Origin: a virus
IMG/VR virus record: IMGVR_UViG_3300025617_000001
Location: 1-64,000 of that record
DNA: 64,000 nucleotides
Strand: one strand, 5' to 3'
A program made the translations under genes and the position numbers. Below the pieces are notes generated by a model. It was not told the origin of the DNA and ran no database searches. It was given only the letters and a program-made list of their open reading frames with translations. This document shows positions 1-8,525 of this stretch, piece after piece (position 1 is the first letter of the stretch; each line of letters starts with the position of its first letter).

Positions 1-206
1 GTATCAGTATTCCCAATTCCAACAATAAGATTCGTTGTGCCAAAACCTACGCCATTTGAAGCAGCATCTACATATAGTGTATCAGTATCTACTGCAAGGT
101 TGCCCGTAATAGTAAGATTACCTCCCATAGAGACATTTGTCCCAGTGGTTATGGTTAACTGACCTGCGTCGTATTTTTCTATTTCATTAACAATTAGTTT
201 ACTCAT
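1..206 (-). CDS. Tail fibre-like protein, 5' part only (runs off window start)
   Basis: The reading frame starts with ATG at 206 and stays open to base 1, giving 68 residues that begin MSKLIVNEIEKYDAGQ. The residues TNVSMGGNLTITGNLAVDTD and a following VDAASNGVGFGT segment match the collagen-free fibre pattern 'GNLTITGNL...VDASSNRVGIGT' found in marine phage appendages. The gene is the fourth leftward member of the appendage cluster and starts 2 bp past the stop of its upstream neighbour. Its C-terminus lies outside the window, so the receptor-binding part is unseen. Confidence 0.75.
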   Translation of the reverse strand, partial: MSKLIVNEIEKYDAGQLTITTGTNVSMGGNLTITGNLAVDTDTLYVDAASNGVGFGTTNLIVGIGNTD

Positions 207-207
207 C

Positions 208-1449
208 TTATATTATTGTTAGATCTGCATTTGTAGATACTGTTATTTGTCCTTCTAGTGTTGTTGGCCCTATAAGTAGTGCGTTATAATTTTCAGGTAC
301 TGTATGGGTTTCTGTAAATGTTTTTGGTGTTTGAAATATGATAGCCTCCATAACTCTTACGTTAGGAGCATCTGTGTTTTTCCAAGTGCCCGTTGCACTA
401 TCATAATTTAGCAAATCATTATTTGTAGGAGACGTCACGTTGACATCGTGCAATTCACCAAGCTCATGATACCATGTAGGGCGGATAAATAATACACCTT
501 CGTTTTGGTGTGACCTGATAACCGATGCAACCTGTATTTTAGCAAGTGGCGGAGCAGGTTCTGTTGTTGTAAGTGCTCCTGCTGTAGATCCGCCAGCATC
601 AAACCATAGTATATCACCAGCTGTGTAGCCACTTGTATCTAAAGATGAAATGTTACCAAACTCTGTAACATAACCATATTCATTATTAGCTAAGTCTTGG
701 GTGGCTAAACCTATTAAGTATTCGTGGTTAGCTTCAATAGCTGCCTGCGTAGCTCTCGCAAAAAGAAAATGATCTCCTTCTGATCCAGCAAACATAACAG
801 CATCACCTTTTGATATAGCTCCAGATGCCTTACCGTAAAATAAAAGTTCTTGGCTATAAGCCTCTTCACCTGCGGCAGCAGAAGCAATGCTAATCACCTC
901 GATGTTAACACCATTTGAAGGCGCGGTATCAAATGTAATAAGCGTTCCGTTAACAGTGTAGGTACCTTTAAACTGATACACACCGTTAAAGTAGATCATT
1001 GTCTTTACCTCGTTGTCTACAGACTGAGCCATGTTGAACTCTGTCTCTACACCATCACCAGTAAAGTTATCTTGGTATATTGTAGTTGGACCTACGTTAA
1101 TACCTGAAATAGAAATAACTTCTACGCTATGTCCAGATTCTGGAGCAGTGGTAAAAGTTATAACATCGGTATTTAAAGAGTAGTTGTCTTTTTCTTGATA
1201 AACACCATCTATATAAATAAATGTCTGGTCTTCATCAGATAAGCTGTTTTGTAAAGTAAACGCTGTAGTAGTACCATCTCCTGTGAAGTTGTCTCTGTAT
1301 ATGATTGATGCAGAGCTTGATGTAGATGGATCAGCAAAACTTAGGTTACCTGAACCGTCAGTTGTAATGACTTGGCCATTAGAACCATCTGACGCAGGAA
1401 AAGTATATGCGTCGTTTATCTTTATATTACTAAGAAAACGATTTGCCAT
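208..1449 (-). CDS. Tail appendage protein with two tandem beta-modules
   Basis: The protein has 413 aa. The N-terminus (residues 4-38) has the fibre-type signature LSNIKIND followed by DGSNGQVITTDGSGNLSF. Residues 51-115 and 125-188 are two tandem copies of one module: Y-x-DNFTGDG, then an IY-x-x-GVYQ hairpin, ITF-x-TAP and EVISI. The rest resembles phage fibre shaft domains and ends without a chaperone domain. The likely role is a virion tail appendage or adapter; this is inferred from the module and from being packed between other fibre genes. The same module occurs at the N-terminus of the connector-like protein at 44521-45618. No exact function is assignable. Confidence 0.75.
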   Translation of the reverse strand: MANRFLSNIKINDAYTFPASDGSNGQVITTDGSGNLSFADPSTSSSASIIYRDNFTGDGTTTAFTLQNSLSDEDQTFIYIDGVYQEKDNYSLNTDVITFTTAPESGHSVEVISISGINVGPTTIYQDNFTGDGVETEFNMAQSVDNEVKTMIYFNGVYQFKGTYTVNGTLITFDTAPSNGVNIEVISIASAAAGEEAYSQELLFYGKASGAISKGDAVMFAGSEGDHFLFARATQAAIEANHEYLIGLATQDLANNEYGYVTEFGNISSLDTSGYTAGDILWFDAGGSTAGALTTTEPAPPLAKIQVASVIRSHQNEGVLFIRPTWYHELGELHDVNVTSPTNNDLLNYDSATGTWKNTDAPNVRVMEAIIFQTPKTFTETHTVPENYNALLIGPTTLEGQITVSTNADLTII

Positions 1450-1467
1450 GAATTATATTATATGTTA

Positions 1468-2463
1468 TTACCCGATCATAGTAACGAGTACTCTAATATC
1501 GTTACTTGTTGGAGCTGTAGCGAAGTTCACTGTAAGCGTATTAACTGTAGTTCTTTCAACATCTGCAAAAACAGTGTCGTAAGTACTATTGTCAAAAAGC
1601 TGTACGATGACATCTCTTGTATTTAAATTGTGCGTTACAGTATAAGATGTGGCTGAGCCATCACCGATGCTTGTAGCGTGCTCTCTGTCAGTTATAGGAT
1701 CAGTTAACTCTGAAGTAATAGGAATATTGTAAAACGTAGATCCGTCGTTAGTAAATGTCCAACGATCGGTTGTTTCGTTCCACTCAAGAGATACGTTAGT
1801 ATCATCACCTCTTTCTACTTCAATACCAGCATCTTCACTTGCATAACCTGTAGCATTACTATTTAAAGTAATAATATTATCAGCAAGGTTGATTGTCTCA
1901 GTGTTAACTGTAGTAGTTGTACCTGAAACTGTTAAGTTACCTGTAACGGTAAGGTTATTCCCGATTGTTACATCGTTAGGCAGTCCAATAGTTACCGTGT
2001 CTCCAGAGATCGATGTTTCAATCTCATTTGCAGTACCAGCAATAGTGAAAGTGTCAGCGGCAAGATCTACACCATCACCAGATCCAGTATCAGCAGCAAC
2101 AGTAAGTGTAGTAGTAATACTAGCGGTACCAGCAGCTGTTAAACGACCTTGAGCATCTACAGTAAACGTAGGTATCTCAGTTGAAGAACCATAGCTTCCA
2201 GCTGTAACAGCAGTGTCTGCTAGATCTAACGTAATATCACCGCTAGTACCAGTGCCGTTAAGTCCTGTACCTGCAGTTATAGATGTAATATCACCAGATA
2301 CATCAATCCAGTTAGAACCATCATATACGTATAGCTTGTCGTCTGTTGTGTTAAAATATACCTGACCTTCTACAGGATTTGATGGTGCCGTTGCTGTCGG
2401 GTGCAGCGTAGCGTTTTGTAACTGATTGTTACTTAAGTTAATGTTAGATAAATACCTTGCCAT
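1468..2463 (-). CDS. Tail fibre-like protein
   Basis: The protein has 331 aa and starts MARYLSNINLSNNQL. Residues about 29-55 read EGQVYFNTTDDKLYVYDGSNW, a motif common at the N-terminus of phage fibre proteins. The middle contains TVDAQGRLTAAGTAS and GNNLTVTGNLTVSGTTTTVNTETINLADNIITLNS, both recurrent fibre repeats. The C-terminal 65 residues (GDGSATSYTVTHNL to IRVLVTMIG) look like another copy of the small beta-module seen in neighbouring tail proteins. It is probably a trimeric tail appendage. It is co-directional with its neighbours, with 18 bp to the downstream gene and 3 bp to the upstream gene. Confidence 0.75.
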   Translation of the reverse strand: MARYLSNINLSNNQLQNATLHPTATAPSNPVEGQVYFNTTDDKLYVYDGSNWIDVSGDITSITAGTGLNGTGTSGDITLDLADTAVTAGSYGSSTEIPTFTVDAQGRLTAAGTASITTTLTVAADTGSGDGVDLAADTFTIAGTANEIETSISGDTVTIGLPNDVTIGNNLTVTGNLTVSGTTTTVNTETINLADNIITLNSNATGYASEDAGIEVERGDDTNVSLEWNETTDRWTFTNDGSTFYNIPITSELTDPITDREHATSIGDGSATSYTVTHNLNTRDVIVQLFDNSTYDTVFADVERTTVNTLTVNFATAPTSNDIRVLVTMIG

Positions 2464-2466
2464 AGT

Positions 2467-3168
2467 TTAGTTTAAGTATGCTTTACCGGATATGCTACCG
2501 TTAAAAGTTATAGTTAGTTCGTTTTGTGCTAAATAGTAAATGTCTCCTATGACAACATTACCGCCATCATCGACGACTGTTACAGAAGGAAACTTGTTTA
2601 AAGCGTGACTCACAGTCCATATAGACTGAGCTGTTACTTGCGTGTGTACGTGTGTTTTATCGCCTGAAGCATAAACCGTAGACAGCGTTAATGTTTCACC
2701 GCCTGTTATAGTTCCGTTACTTGAGATGACATCTACATTAATTCTTATTACATCATTAGGCAAAGAATTAATTGATTGCATACGGAAAACACCAAAGTTG
2801 GTTGTATCATCACCGTTTCTAATCTCTAGTATAGCGTCTCCGTTATAAGATGCTGATAAAAAGTCAGATATATTATTGCCAGATGCGTTATACTTACTTA
2901 AGTATATTTGAGTGACACCTGAAAAAGGCGTGTTAGTAACTGACTTATTGTTAAAAGAACATTTACCGCTACCTATAGAAAGTGAAGTAGAAGTTTGGTC
3001 ATATATAAAAGCAAACTTGTCACCTAGTATCTGGTCTTGTTTACCAAAAAATGTAGACAAGTCGTCTAACTTGTAGTTCCTAGTTCTTTTTGTTCTACCA
3101 TCAGAACCTATAACAAAGTCGTCGCTTGTTACGTCTTGATCAAATTGATATTTACTTATTCTTGCCAT
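2467..3168 (-). CDS. Tail appendage protein sharing the N-terminal anchor of the 1076-aa fibre
   Basis: The protein has 233 aa. Residues 1-40 (MARISKYQFDQDVTSDDFVIGSDG, then TRNYKLDDLSTFF) closely parallel the start of the 3908-7138 fibre (MARIKNYIKDTNITNDDLLVGS, then TRNYRLDDLAEYF). The shared segment probably docks both proteins on the same tail structure. The C-terminal 60 residues again look like the small beta-module (SIWTVSHALNKFPSVTVVD, then LTITFNGSISGKAYLN). The function beyond a structural tail component is unknown. Confidence 0.7.
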   Translation of the reverse strand: MARISKYQFDQDVTSDDFVIGSDGRTKRTRNYKLDDLSTFFGKQDQILGDKFAFIYDQTSTSLSIGSGKCSFNNKSVTNTPFSGVTQIYLSKYNASGNNISDFLSASYNGDAILEIRNGDDTTNFGVFRMQSINSLPNDVIRINVDVISSNGTITGGETLTLSTVYASGDKTHVHTQVTAQSIWTVSHALNKFPSVTVVDDGGNVVIGDIYYLAQNELTITFNGSISGKAYLN

Positions 3169-3183
3169 TTATTGCTTTTATTT

Positions 3184-3924
3184 CTATTGATTACCTCCTC
3201 CTGGTCTTTCGCCAAGACCTCCGCCTCCGCCTCCACCGCCTGAACCTGCGGCTTGTGTAATAGTTATAGTATGGGAAAGATTTGCTGTTGAGTAACAGCT
3301 ACCACTAATATAAATACTTAAAGTTAGTGATCTTGAACTAGTAGTACTATTTGTGGCTACATTTAAATACCTAACTGTACTTCCACTAGTAGCTGTAAAA
3401 CTTATGTTTTGATTACCAGTTCCTCCTGTAGTATCAGACGTGCTACTTAATCCAGCCCATGATTGGTTTATTTCCATATATATAATTGCTCCAGTACCTT
3501 TTGGCGTGTAGTTTAAGTCAGCTTCCCACCTTAAACTTTGTCCTGCCGCAGCTACACTAATAGAAGATCCCGAAAAGCAAGCCGTATTATTGTTGAGTTT
3601 CATGCACCCTAATTCTCTATTACCTACATGACCCTTAAATTCTGACATCGCATAAGGAGTAGCTAGATAACCACTACCTTGTTCTAGGTTAGGGTCGTAA
3701 GGCGCGTCAACGGTAAAACCGTTTACAGTCCACTCATTAGTCATAGGTGGACAAAAGTCAAAATCACTACCATTAGCGTCACCTCCACGAGTAAGGTCAT
3801 ACATAGAGATATTAGTAAGGTTTACAGTAGAACCGCTAACATAACCATTAACACCTACATCATTATACCTTCGTTCTTTAGCAACACCACGCATTGATAT
3901 TGCCCCGCTAGTTGGTACTGCCAT
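3184..3924 (-). CDS. Putative tail tip adhesin with polyglycine C-terminus
   Basis: The protein has 246 aa. The start MAVPTSGAISMRGVAKER and the later PYAMSEFKGH segment are hallmarks of a widespread marine-phage structural family that often carries variable adhesive ends. Residues about 120-220 are Ser/Thr-rich beta sequence. The C-terminus (about 228-246) contains a run of eight glycines followed by LGERPGGGNQ, recalling the glycine-rich tips of gp38-type adhesins; that link is an analogy only. The start codon overlaps the last 17 bp of the upstream fibre gene, suggesting translational coupling. Confidence 0.65.
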   Translation of the reverse strand: MAVPTSGAISMRGVAKERRYNDVGVNGYVSGSTVNLTNISMYDLTRGGDANGSDFDFCPPMTNEWTVNGFTVDAPYDPNLEQGSGYLATPYAMSEFKGHVGNRELGCMKLNNNTACFSGSSISVAAAGQSLRWEADLNYTPKGTGAIIYMEINQSWAGLSSTSDTTGGTGNQNISFTATSGSTVRYLNVATNSTTSSRSLTLSIYISGSCYSTANLSHTITITQAAGSGGGGGGGGLGERPGGGNQ

Positions 3925-6900
3925 TGATTATTGATTTTAGTTCTTCAATTTGGTTTTGCTGTTCTTTTACAGCTTCTATTAATAAAGCCACTATTCTATC
4001 ATACTTAACAGCTTTATATCCATTAGATCTTGTAGAAACAATTTCAGGTAGTATTTCTTCTATTTCTTGCGCAATAACACCTATATCGTGTCCTTGATAA
4101 GTATCTTGTTTATTATTCCAGTCAAACTCATAACCACCTATACTTTTTACTTTATCTATAGGATTTGTTATTGTTTTTATATTTTCTTTTAATCTACGGT
4201 CGGATGTACCATAAGCAATAATATCACCTGTTGCTGTTAAAGTACCATCTATTGTATCACTCTGATCTTTTCTAAGGTATCTAGTGTCGTGATTGTGTGA
4301 ACTAGAAGCAGCACTTATTAGAGTTCTAACTTCTGCAGCTGTTACACCTGTAGCTAGTGTTGGCGTTCCACCACCGCTAAATATACCAGGCTCTGCATAA
4401 ACAGTTGGTTTGTTTGTTAAATCATCATAGTCTCCACTAAAGCTACTAGTACCAGAGCCAATCAAGGTTCTTACTTCTGCAGCGGTAACACCTGTAGTTA
4501 ACTGAGGATTACCACTACCATCTGCATATATAGCTGGCGTATCAGTTGAAACTGTCCCTGTTGTATACGATTGTACGTGACCGTATGAGTCAAAGTCAAG
4601 ATTCTGAATAAAAGTTTGACCAGTGTTATTGGAATCTGTAACACTACTAGTATTAGGGTGAGATGATGAAGAGGTAAACGAAACATTACCTTGAACCTCT
4701 AAGTCGCCTTCTATGATAGTTGTATGCGATCCTCCTGTAGTTGTAGACTTTCTAAGTGTTATCTCATCAGCTTTTAAGAAAAGCTTCTTAGAACCGCCAT
4801 AAACATCAAGGGTCATGTGATGATTACCAGTCGTTGTAGTTCCGTTGCCAGAATACATGTAAGCAACACCACCAAACTGTAAAAAACCAGGACTTAATTG
4901 ATTTGAAGCGTCATCAAAGTTAGTACCACCAGCCCAAGAGTTAAAGTTGATCTTGTGACCAAATAGCCTGTATTTAGATCCACCAGTATCATTTTGTATC
5001 TCAAACCTAGATGACGTATCACCTGCTTTAATAGTTGTGCTACCCGATGTAGATACTAAAAATCTATTATTGATATTTAGACCACCAGTGAAAGTACCAG
5101 TAGCAGCAGATATATCACCTGAGAATGTGGCGTTACCATTAGAATCAATAGAAAACTCATTTGATGTTATACCATTTGAATTTAAAGTAACACCACCAAA
5201 TGTACCAGAAGCTGCAGATATATCTCCAGAAAAGCTTCCTGACACACCATTTAACGGTACATTTAACTGTAATCCGTTAGAGTCAAGTAAAAATGGTGCT
5301 TGTGAAGCTGGAGAAGATTCTGAACCTGTAAAAATCTTAAACACGTCAGCGTTAAAGGCGATGGCTGAGCTTGAAACTCCGTCGTCACTAGCGTCTGCAG
5401 AAAGCTTCATACCTGCTACAGCGTTACCCGCCGTTACTTGTAAACCGTATTGAGCGTTTAAGTTTCCGTTGGCTTCAGCTGCTGCCGATCTGTTTTCTTC
5501 TACACTTGCTACAAGGCCTGAGCTTGCATCACCTACAGTAGCCTCTAATGTCTCTACTTTACTTGCCGTGGCCGAGTTGTCATCTACATAAGTAGATATT
5601 TCTTCAAAGTAATCTGCTTTTGTAGCTACTTGTAAATCACCGTTAGCGTCTAGTATTTCTAATACTGCGTTTAGGTTAGTAACTCTACTTGCTTCTGCGC
5701 TAATGTCTGAAGCATTTGTATTTATATCTTCAGTGGCAGATGATTTAAACGTTTGAAACTCACCATCTTCTAAAACATTCCAAGTATTCGGCGTGCCCGA
5801 CGTTAGAATATACCTTTTATTGTCGTCGTCGGTGTCAAACCATAACGACCCTAACGGGCTATCAACAGGCGGTGCGTCGTTCTGTTTGAATATAAGAGGT
5901 ATGTTGCCTACTTCTGTTTCTATAGTGTCAACCCTTGATGTAGACGCGTAGCTTGGTAGTGATAAAGCATCTACGATAGTTTCCATTGAAGCGTTACTTA
6001 CGCTAAACGTGTTTGTTTCAGCATCGTAAGAACCAAACGTGGTGCCAATAGAATCTACCTTTTGTGCTGTAGCAGAGCCCGTATCCGCATACGTTTTAAC
6101 CTCTTCAAAGTAATCAGAGTTAGAGTCAATAGTAAACGTATCTGTAACTGGATCGTATACACCAAACTGAGCAGTAAGCGTTGTTGTTTTACTAGCTAGT
6201 GCGCTCTGATCTGTAGATAACGTGTTAACCGTTTCTTGTAGCTCAGCGGTACTTTGTATAAGATCACCTAGTGCTTCTGAGCTTGTAGCCTGCCAGAACA
6301 CGCTTGGCGTTTGGCTTAAATCCTCTGTAAGTATATAAAGAGCGTTACTATCATTAGTATCCACCCATATAGAACCTAATGGGTTTATAAGCTCGTTTTG
6401 AGCATCGTAAATAGCAGGCTCATCATCTTGTCGTATTGTAACAGGTATATTACTTACCTGGGTTTGAAGTTCTGTAAGTTGAGATGCCGTAGCGTATTCT
6501 GACGATGTTGTTGTACTAAATACTTCGTTTGCAAAAGCCTCTGATATAGTTACTGCACCGTTTGCACCTACCGTACCAAAGCTGGAACCTAAGTTAGTTA
6601 CAAATTGCGAAGTTGCAAATGTATCTGAGGTAGTAGTAGTCATTACCTGGTTAGCGAAAGACTCTGCTAAACTAACTAAGTTACCGTCTTCGTCAAACGT
6701 TCCGACAGAAGTAGCTAGGTTGGTTACAAACTGCGCGTTAGCATATCTGTCCGATGCTGTAGTTTGAAGCACTTGATCTGCAAAAGACTGCGATAAGCTT
6801 TGTAGTACACCCTGATCATTGAACGTCCCAAAGGTAGCGGCAAGGTTAGTTTGAAACGTAGCCTGCGCTAACTGGTCGTTTGCTATAGTAGTAATGCTCT

Positions 6901-7138
6901 GGTTAGCCGATGCTATTGCAATACTGTTATCATTTATATCTACAGCTAACTGGCTAAGGTCGTAGTTTACACCATCTAAATCAAAGTTACGGCTAAAGTA
7001 CTCTGCCAGGTCATCAAGCCTATAGTTGCGTGTTCTATATACAGCCCCTGCTTGACCCTGCCCTTCGTATGAAGAACCTACCAATAAGTCATCATTGGTG
7101 ATATTAGTGTCTTTAATATAGTTTTTTATCCTAGCCAT
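3908..7138 (-). CDS. Large tail fibre/spike with C-terminal intramolecular chaperone (Peptidase S74)
   Basis: The protein has 1076 aa. Residues 1-60 form the anchor shared with the protein at 2467-3168. The region of about 95-480 is repetitive, with 'LATSVGTFDEDGNLVSLAESFANQV'-type units and two copies of NIP-x-x-x-x-QxDxP...PLGS-x-W-x-DT-x-x-x-N-x-x-YIL, as in the lambda J-like central tip region. The shaft of about 640-800 has GDISAATGTF repeats. The C-terminus from residue 979 is a Peptidase S74/endosialidase chaperone domain: SDRRLKENI supplies the Ser979 and Lys984 cleavage dyad, followed by GHDIGVIAQEIEEILPE and a terminal coiled coil. The expected role is trimer folding followed by self-cleavage just before Ser979. 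Confidence 0.88.
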   Translation of the reverse strand: MARIKNYIKDTNITNDDLLVGSSYEGQGQAGAVYRTRNYRLDDLAEYFSRNFDLDGVNYDLSQLAVDINDNSIAIASANQSITTIANDQLAQATFQTNLAATFGTFNDQGVLQSLSQSFADQVLQTTASDRYANAQFVTNLATSVGTFDEDGNLVSLAESFANQVMTTTTSDTFATSQFVTNLGSSFGTVGANGAVTISEAFANEVFSTTTSSEYATASQLTELQTQVSNIPVTIRQDDEPAIYDAQNELINPLGSIWVDTNDSNALYILTEDLSQTPSVFWQATSSEALGDLIQSTAELQETVNTLSTDQSALASKTTTLTAQFGVYDPVTDTFTIDSNSDYFEEVKTYADTGSATAQKVDSIGTTFGSYDAETNTFSVSNASMETIVDALSLPSYASTSRVDTIETEVGNIPLIFKQNDAPPVDSPLGSLWFDTDDDNKRYILTSGTPNTWNVLEDGEFQTFKSSATEDINTNASDISAEASRVTNLNAVLEILDANGDLQVATKADYFEEISTYVDDNSATASKVETLEATVGDASSGLVASVEENRSAAAEANGNLNAQYGLQVTAGNAVAGMKLSADASDDGVSSSAIAFNADVFKIFTGSESSPASQAPFLLDSNGLQLNVPLNGVSGSFSGDISAASGTFGGVTLNSNGITSNEFSIDSNGNATFSGDISAATGTFTGGLNINNRFLVSTSGSTTIKAGDTSSRFEIQNDTGGSKYRLFGHKINFNSWAGGTNFDDASNQLSPGFLQFGGVAYMYSGNGTTTTGNHHMTLDVYGGSKKLFLKADEITLRKSTTTGGSHTTIIEGDLEVQGNVSFTSSSSHPNTSSVTDSNNTGQTFIQNLDFDSYGHVQSYTTGTVSTDTPAIYADGSGNPQLTTGVTAAEVRTLIGSGTSSFSGDYDDLTNKPTVYAEPGIFSGGGTPTLATGVTAAEVRTLISAASSSHNHDTRYLRKDQSDTIDGTLTATGDIIAYGTSDRRLKENIKTITNPIDKVKSIGGYEFDWNNKQDTYQGHDIGVIAQEIEEILPEIVSTRSNGYKAVKYDRIVALLIEAVKEQQNQIEELKSIINGSTN

Positions 7139-7381
7139 TTACTTACAGTTGTTCTTTCTAGTTCCTTTACCATGGCCTGAACGGTTAGCTTTAACCGATA
7201 CAAACTTTTTCTTTGTATGGTCGTAGTCCTTACCGTTAATATCCTTCCCAGCTTTAATTGCAGCTCTGCGCTTTCTCTGATTCTCGGCCTTCATCTTCCG
7301 ACGCCGTGGAGTCATCGCTGCCGCAATATCTCGCTTACGTTTAGCCAGCAATGCTTTTTTTGATAATTTCTGTTTTGCCAT
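7139..7381 (-). CDS. Small very basic protein
   Basis: The protein has 80 aa, starting MAKQKLSKKALLAKRKRD. An upstream in-frame ATG at 7405 exists, but the one at 7381 matches the MAKQK-type start and the leader 'gcttact'. The protein is about 40 percent Lys/Arg with no Trp, consistent with nucleic-acid binding or a virion DNA-associated role; no family is recognised. It is the first gene of the leftward appendage unit and abuts the start of the 1076-aa fibre gene (stop at 7139-7141, ATG at 7138). It resembles in style the Lys-rich proteins at 56191-56537. Confidence 0.6.
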   Translation of the reverse strand: MAKQKLSKKALLAKRKRDIAAAMTPRRRKMKAENQRKRRAAIKAGKDINGKDYDHTKKKFVSVKANRSGHGKGTRKNNCK

Positions 7382-7420
7382 AAGTAAGCTATTACATATA
7401 AGCATCGTAAATTAAAGGGG

Positions 7421-7463
7421 GCGACAATAGCCTCTACTCTTATATCTTAAGGCTTAATGTCAC
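7421..7463 (+). repeat. Element E1 of a three-copy interrupted palindrome
   Basis: The sequence starts GCGACAATAGCC and ends GGCTTAATGTCAC, 43 bp end to end. It matches E2 (9417-9460) and E3 (16422-16466) at both ends and in spacing. The arms are imperfect inverted repeats, so the element could be an operator for a dimeric protein or a structured RNA. It lies 40 bp upstream of the leftward start at 7381. Confidence 0.7.
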
Positions 7464-7482
7464 ACATTACCCGAATTAGTAT

Positions 7483-7502
7483 GGCTACGCTAAAAGCGAG
7501 CC
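7483..7502 (+). terminator. Hairpin, possible terminator
   Basis: GGCT(A)CGCT, loop AAA, AGCGAGCC forms an 8-bp stem with one bulged A. A run of six T follows about 10 nt later on the plus strand. The spacing is too long for a classic intrinsic terminator, so the role is uncertain. Confidence 0.35.
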
Positions 7503-7516
7503 TAGTGTCATCTTTT

Positions 7517-7540
7517 TTAGGGGTTAGATATTTAGGGGTT
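7517..7540 (+). repeat. Direct repeat TTTAGGGGTT x2
   Basis: Two identical 10-mers at 7517-7526 and 7531-7540 are separated by 4 bp, in the control region upstream of the early promoters. They could be paired protein-binding sites; nothing else supports a function. Confidence 0.4.
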
Positions 7541-7691
7541 GGGTATTATACCTATACTTTACAGTACACAACACGAAAGGGAAAACGCTTTAGAAAACCC
7601 CACGGGCCCCGTAACAGGGCGTAAGCCTAGAAATGTTTTGGCTTTTGCTGCAGACACTATACGGACCTCAACACTATACTATTTTGTACAG

Positions 7692-7713
7692 CGCGCCCCG
7701 CGCGTGTATAGCA
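7692..7713 (+). terminator. GC hairpin followed by TGTATAGCA
   Basis: CGCGC, loop CCC, GCGCG is directly followed by TGTATAGCA. The same tail follows unrelated hairpins at 8710-8725 and 9355-9370. The hairpin lies just upstream of promoter P1. It may end or insulate transcripts, but there is no U-tract. Confidence 0.4.
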
Positions 7714-7717
7714 AAGT

Positions 7718-7750
7718 GCAGACTCTCTACGAGTTGAGTTAGATAATATA
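7718..7750 (+). promoter_or_regulatory. Early promoter motif P1
   Basis: GCAGA, 5 nt, TACGA, 9 nt, GATAATATA. This is the first of 13 copies with identical spacing and one of three in tandem before the gene at 7928. The GATAAT part resembles a -10 box. The TACGA and GCAGA boxes do not fit the sigma-70 -35 position or the Bacteroidota TTTG/TAnnTTTG promoter. Confidence 0.8.
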
Positions 7751-7785
7751 TATGTACTGAGTTACTGACAGAGCCAAGAGCAAAT

Positions 7786-7818
7786 GCAGACAGAGTACGA
7801 GTGGAGTTGGATAATATA
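7786..7818 (+). promoter_or_regulatory. Early promoter motif P2
   Basis: GCAGA, 5 nt, TACGA, 9 nt, GATAATATA, with the same spacing as P1. It is the middle copy of the tandem triplet upstream of 7928. An AT-only leader follows. Confidence 0.8.
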
Positions 7819-7854
7819 TTTGATTAAAAAATAAATAAATAAAAAAATATAATA

Positions 7855-7887
7855 ACAGAATTAATACGAGTTATATCAGATAATATA
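7855..7887 (+). promoter_or_regulatory. Early promoter motif P3
   Basis: ACAGA, 5 nt, TACGA, 9 nt, GATAATATA. It ends 40 bp before the ATG at 7928, the usual distance in this genome from motif to start codon. Confidence 0.8.
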
Positions 7888-7927
7888 ATAAATTAAAATA
7901 AATAATAACTAAATTAAATTAATTACT

Positions 7928-8149
7928 ATGCAAACAAAAAGATTCGTAATTCGCAAATCACTAGTTGGAAAGAATGTTACAATTACATTCACAAATGCCA
8001 AAGGCCAAGTGTACAAGTACAATCATGATGAAGTGTACAATGCTAACAAGAAAAAGCTTGAAGCTATGAACTGCTTTCAAAAGTACAAAAGCTACACAGC
8101 TACAAACAATGTGCCTTCATTCGCTAAAGAGTTACTCATCACTGAGTAG
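7928..8149 (+). CDS. Small basic early protein, paralogue of 9121-9339
   Basis: The protein has 73 aa, starting MQTKRFVIRKSLVGKNV. It aligns over its full length with the 72-aa product at 9121-9339, sharing for example the KRFVIRKSL start, KYNHDEV and FQKYKSYTATNNVPSFAK. This points to a gene duplication. The predicted fold is a small beta-strand N-terminus plus a Lys-rich helix; no known family is recognised. It follows three tandem promoters, so it is probably the most strongly expressed early gene. The start follows the A/T leader 'aattaattact' without a Shine-Dalgarno sequence. Confidence 0.75.
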   Translation: MQTKRFVIRKSLVGKNVTITFTNAKGQVYKYNHDEVYNANKKKLEAMNCFQKYKSYTATNNVPSFAKELLITE

Positions 8150-8167
8150 CTCTTAGCTAAACCAAAA

Positions 8168-8200
8168 GCAGATATACTACGATATGGTCTTGATAATATC
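8168..8200 (+). promoter_or_regulatory. Early promoter motif P4
   Basis: GCAGA, 5 nt, TACGA, 9 nt, GATAATATC. It ends 43 bp before the ATG at 8244 and separates that unit from the preceding gene. Confidence 0.8.
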
Positions 8201-8243
8201 TTTGATAACAATAATAACAATATTAATTACTAAATACTAAATT

Positions 8244-8525
8244 ATGTCACAATTAATCAGTAACTGCTGCGGTGCAAGTCCGTGGCTCGGTAACGAACAG
8301 TTAGAACGTTGCGCTGAGTGCCTTGAGCACTGCGAGTTCGAAACCGAAGACAAAACGTTCTCTAAGAGATTCTTTCTGGGTTCACTAGCCTCTAAGTTGT
8401 TCATCTTACACAACGTACAACAAAGAGGCTTAGGATCAGCCAGACGTGAACTAATGGGTATGGATCTTCCTATCTCAGATGTTCAAGAGGTAAGTAGAAT
8501 GTTAATACACATGTGCCATGAGTAA
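8244..8525 (+). CDS. Small zinc-ribbon protein
   Basis: The protein has 93 aa. The N-terminus NCCGASPWLGNEQLERCAEC, followed by LEHC, supplies a Cys pair and a CxxC-x3-C cluster (C8, C9, C23, C26, C30), a phage-type zinc ribbon. The remaining 60 residues look alpha-helical. No enzymatic motif is seen. It may bind nucleic acid or a host protein; that is inference from the fold. It follows promoter P4 and overlaps the next gene by 8 bp. Confidence 0.7.
   Translation: MSQLISNCCGASPWLGNEQLERCAECLEHCEFETEDKTFSKRFFLGSLASKLFILHNVQQRGLGSARRELMGMDLPISDVQEVSRMLIHMCHE

Larger units (their letters stand above)
7382..7927. other. Divergent control region
   Basis: This 546-bp non-coding stretch separates the leftward appendage genes from the rightward early genes. 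From left to right it holds element E1 (7421-7463), a bulged hairpin (7483-7502), a direct repeat TTTAGGGGTT (7517-7526 and 7531-7540), a GC-rich hairpin followed by TGTATAGCA (7692-7713), and three tandem copies of the early promoter motif (7718-7887). A 67-codon frame at 7539-7742 runs through the hairpin and first promoter and is not considered a gene. An origin of replication could lie here, but no origin signature was identified. Confidence 0.7.

Noticed and set aside
1-206. In-frame join of the gene at base 1 to the gene at base 64000 as proof of circularity
   Set aside because: The frames are compatible, but this has a one-in-three chance and the window length is arbitrary, so the join is not claimed.
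7539-7742. 67-codon plus-strand frame in the control region
   Set aside because: It runs through a hairpin and promoter P1, has no family resemblance and lies in regulatory sequence; treated as non-coding.
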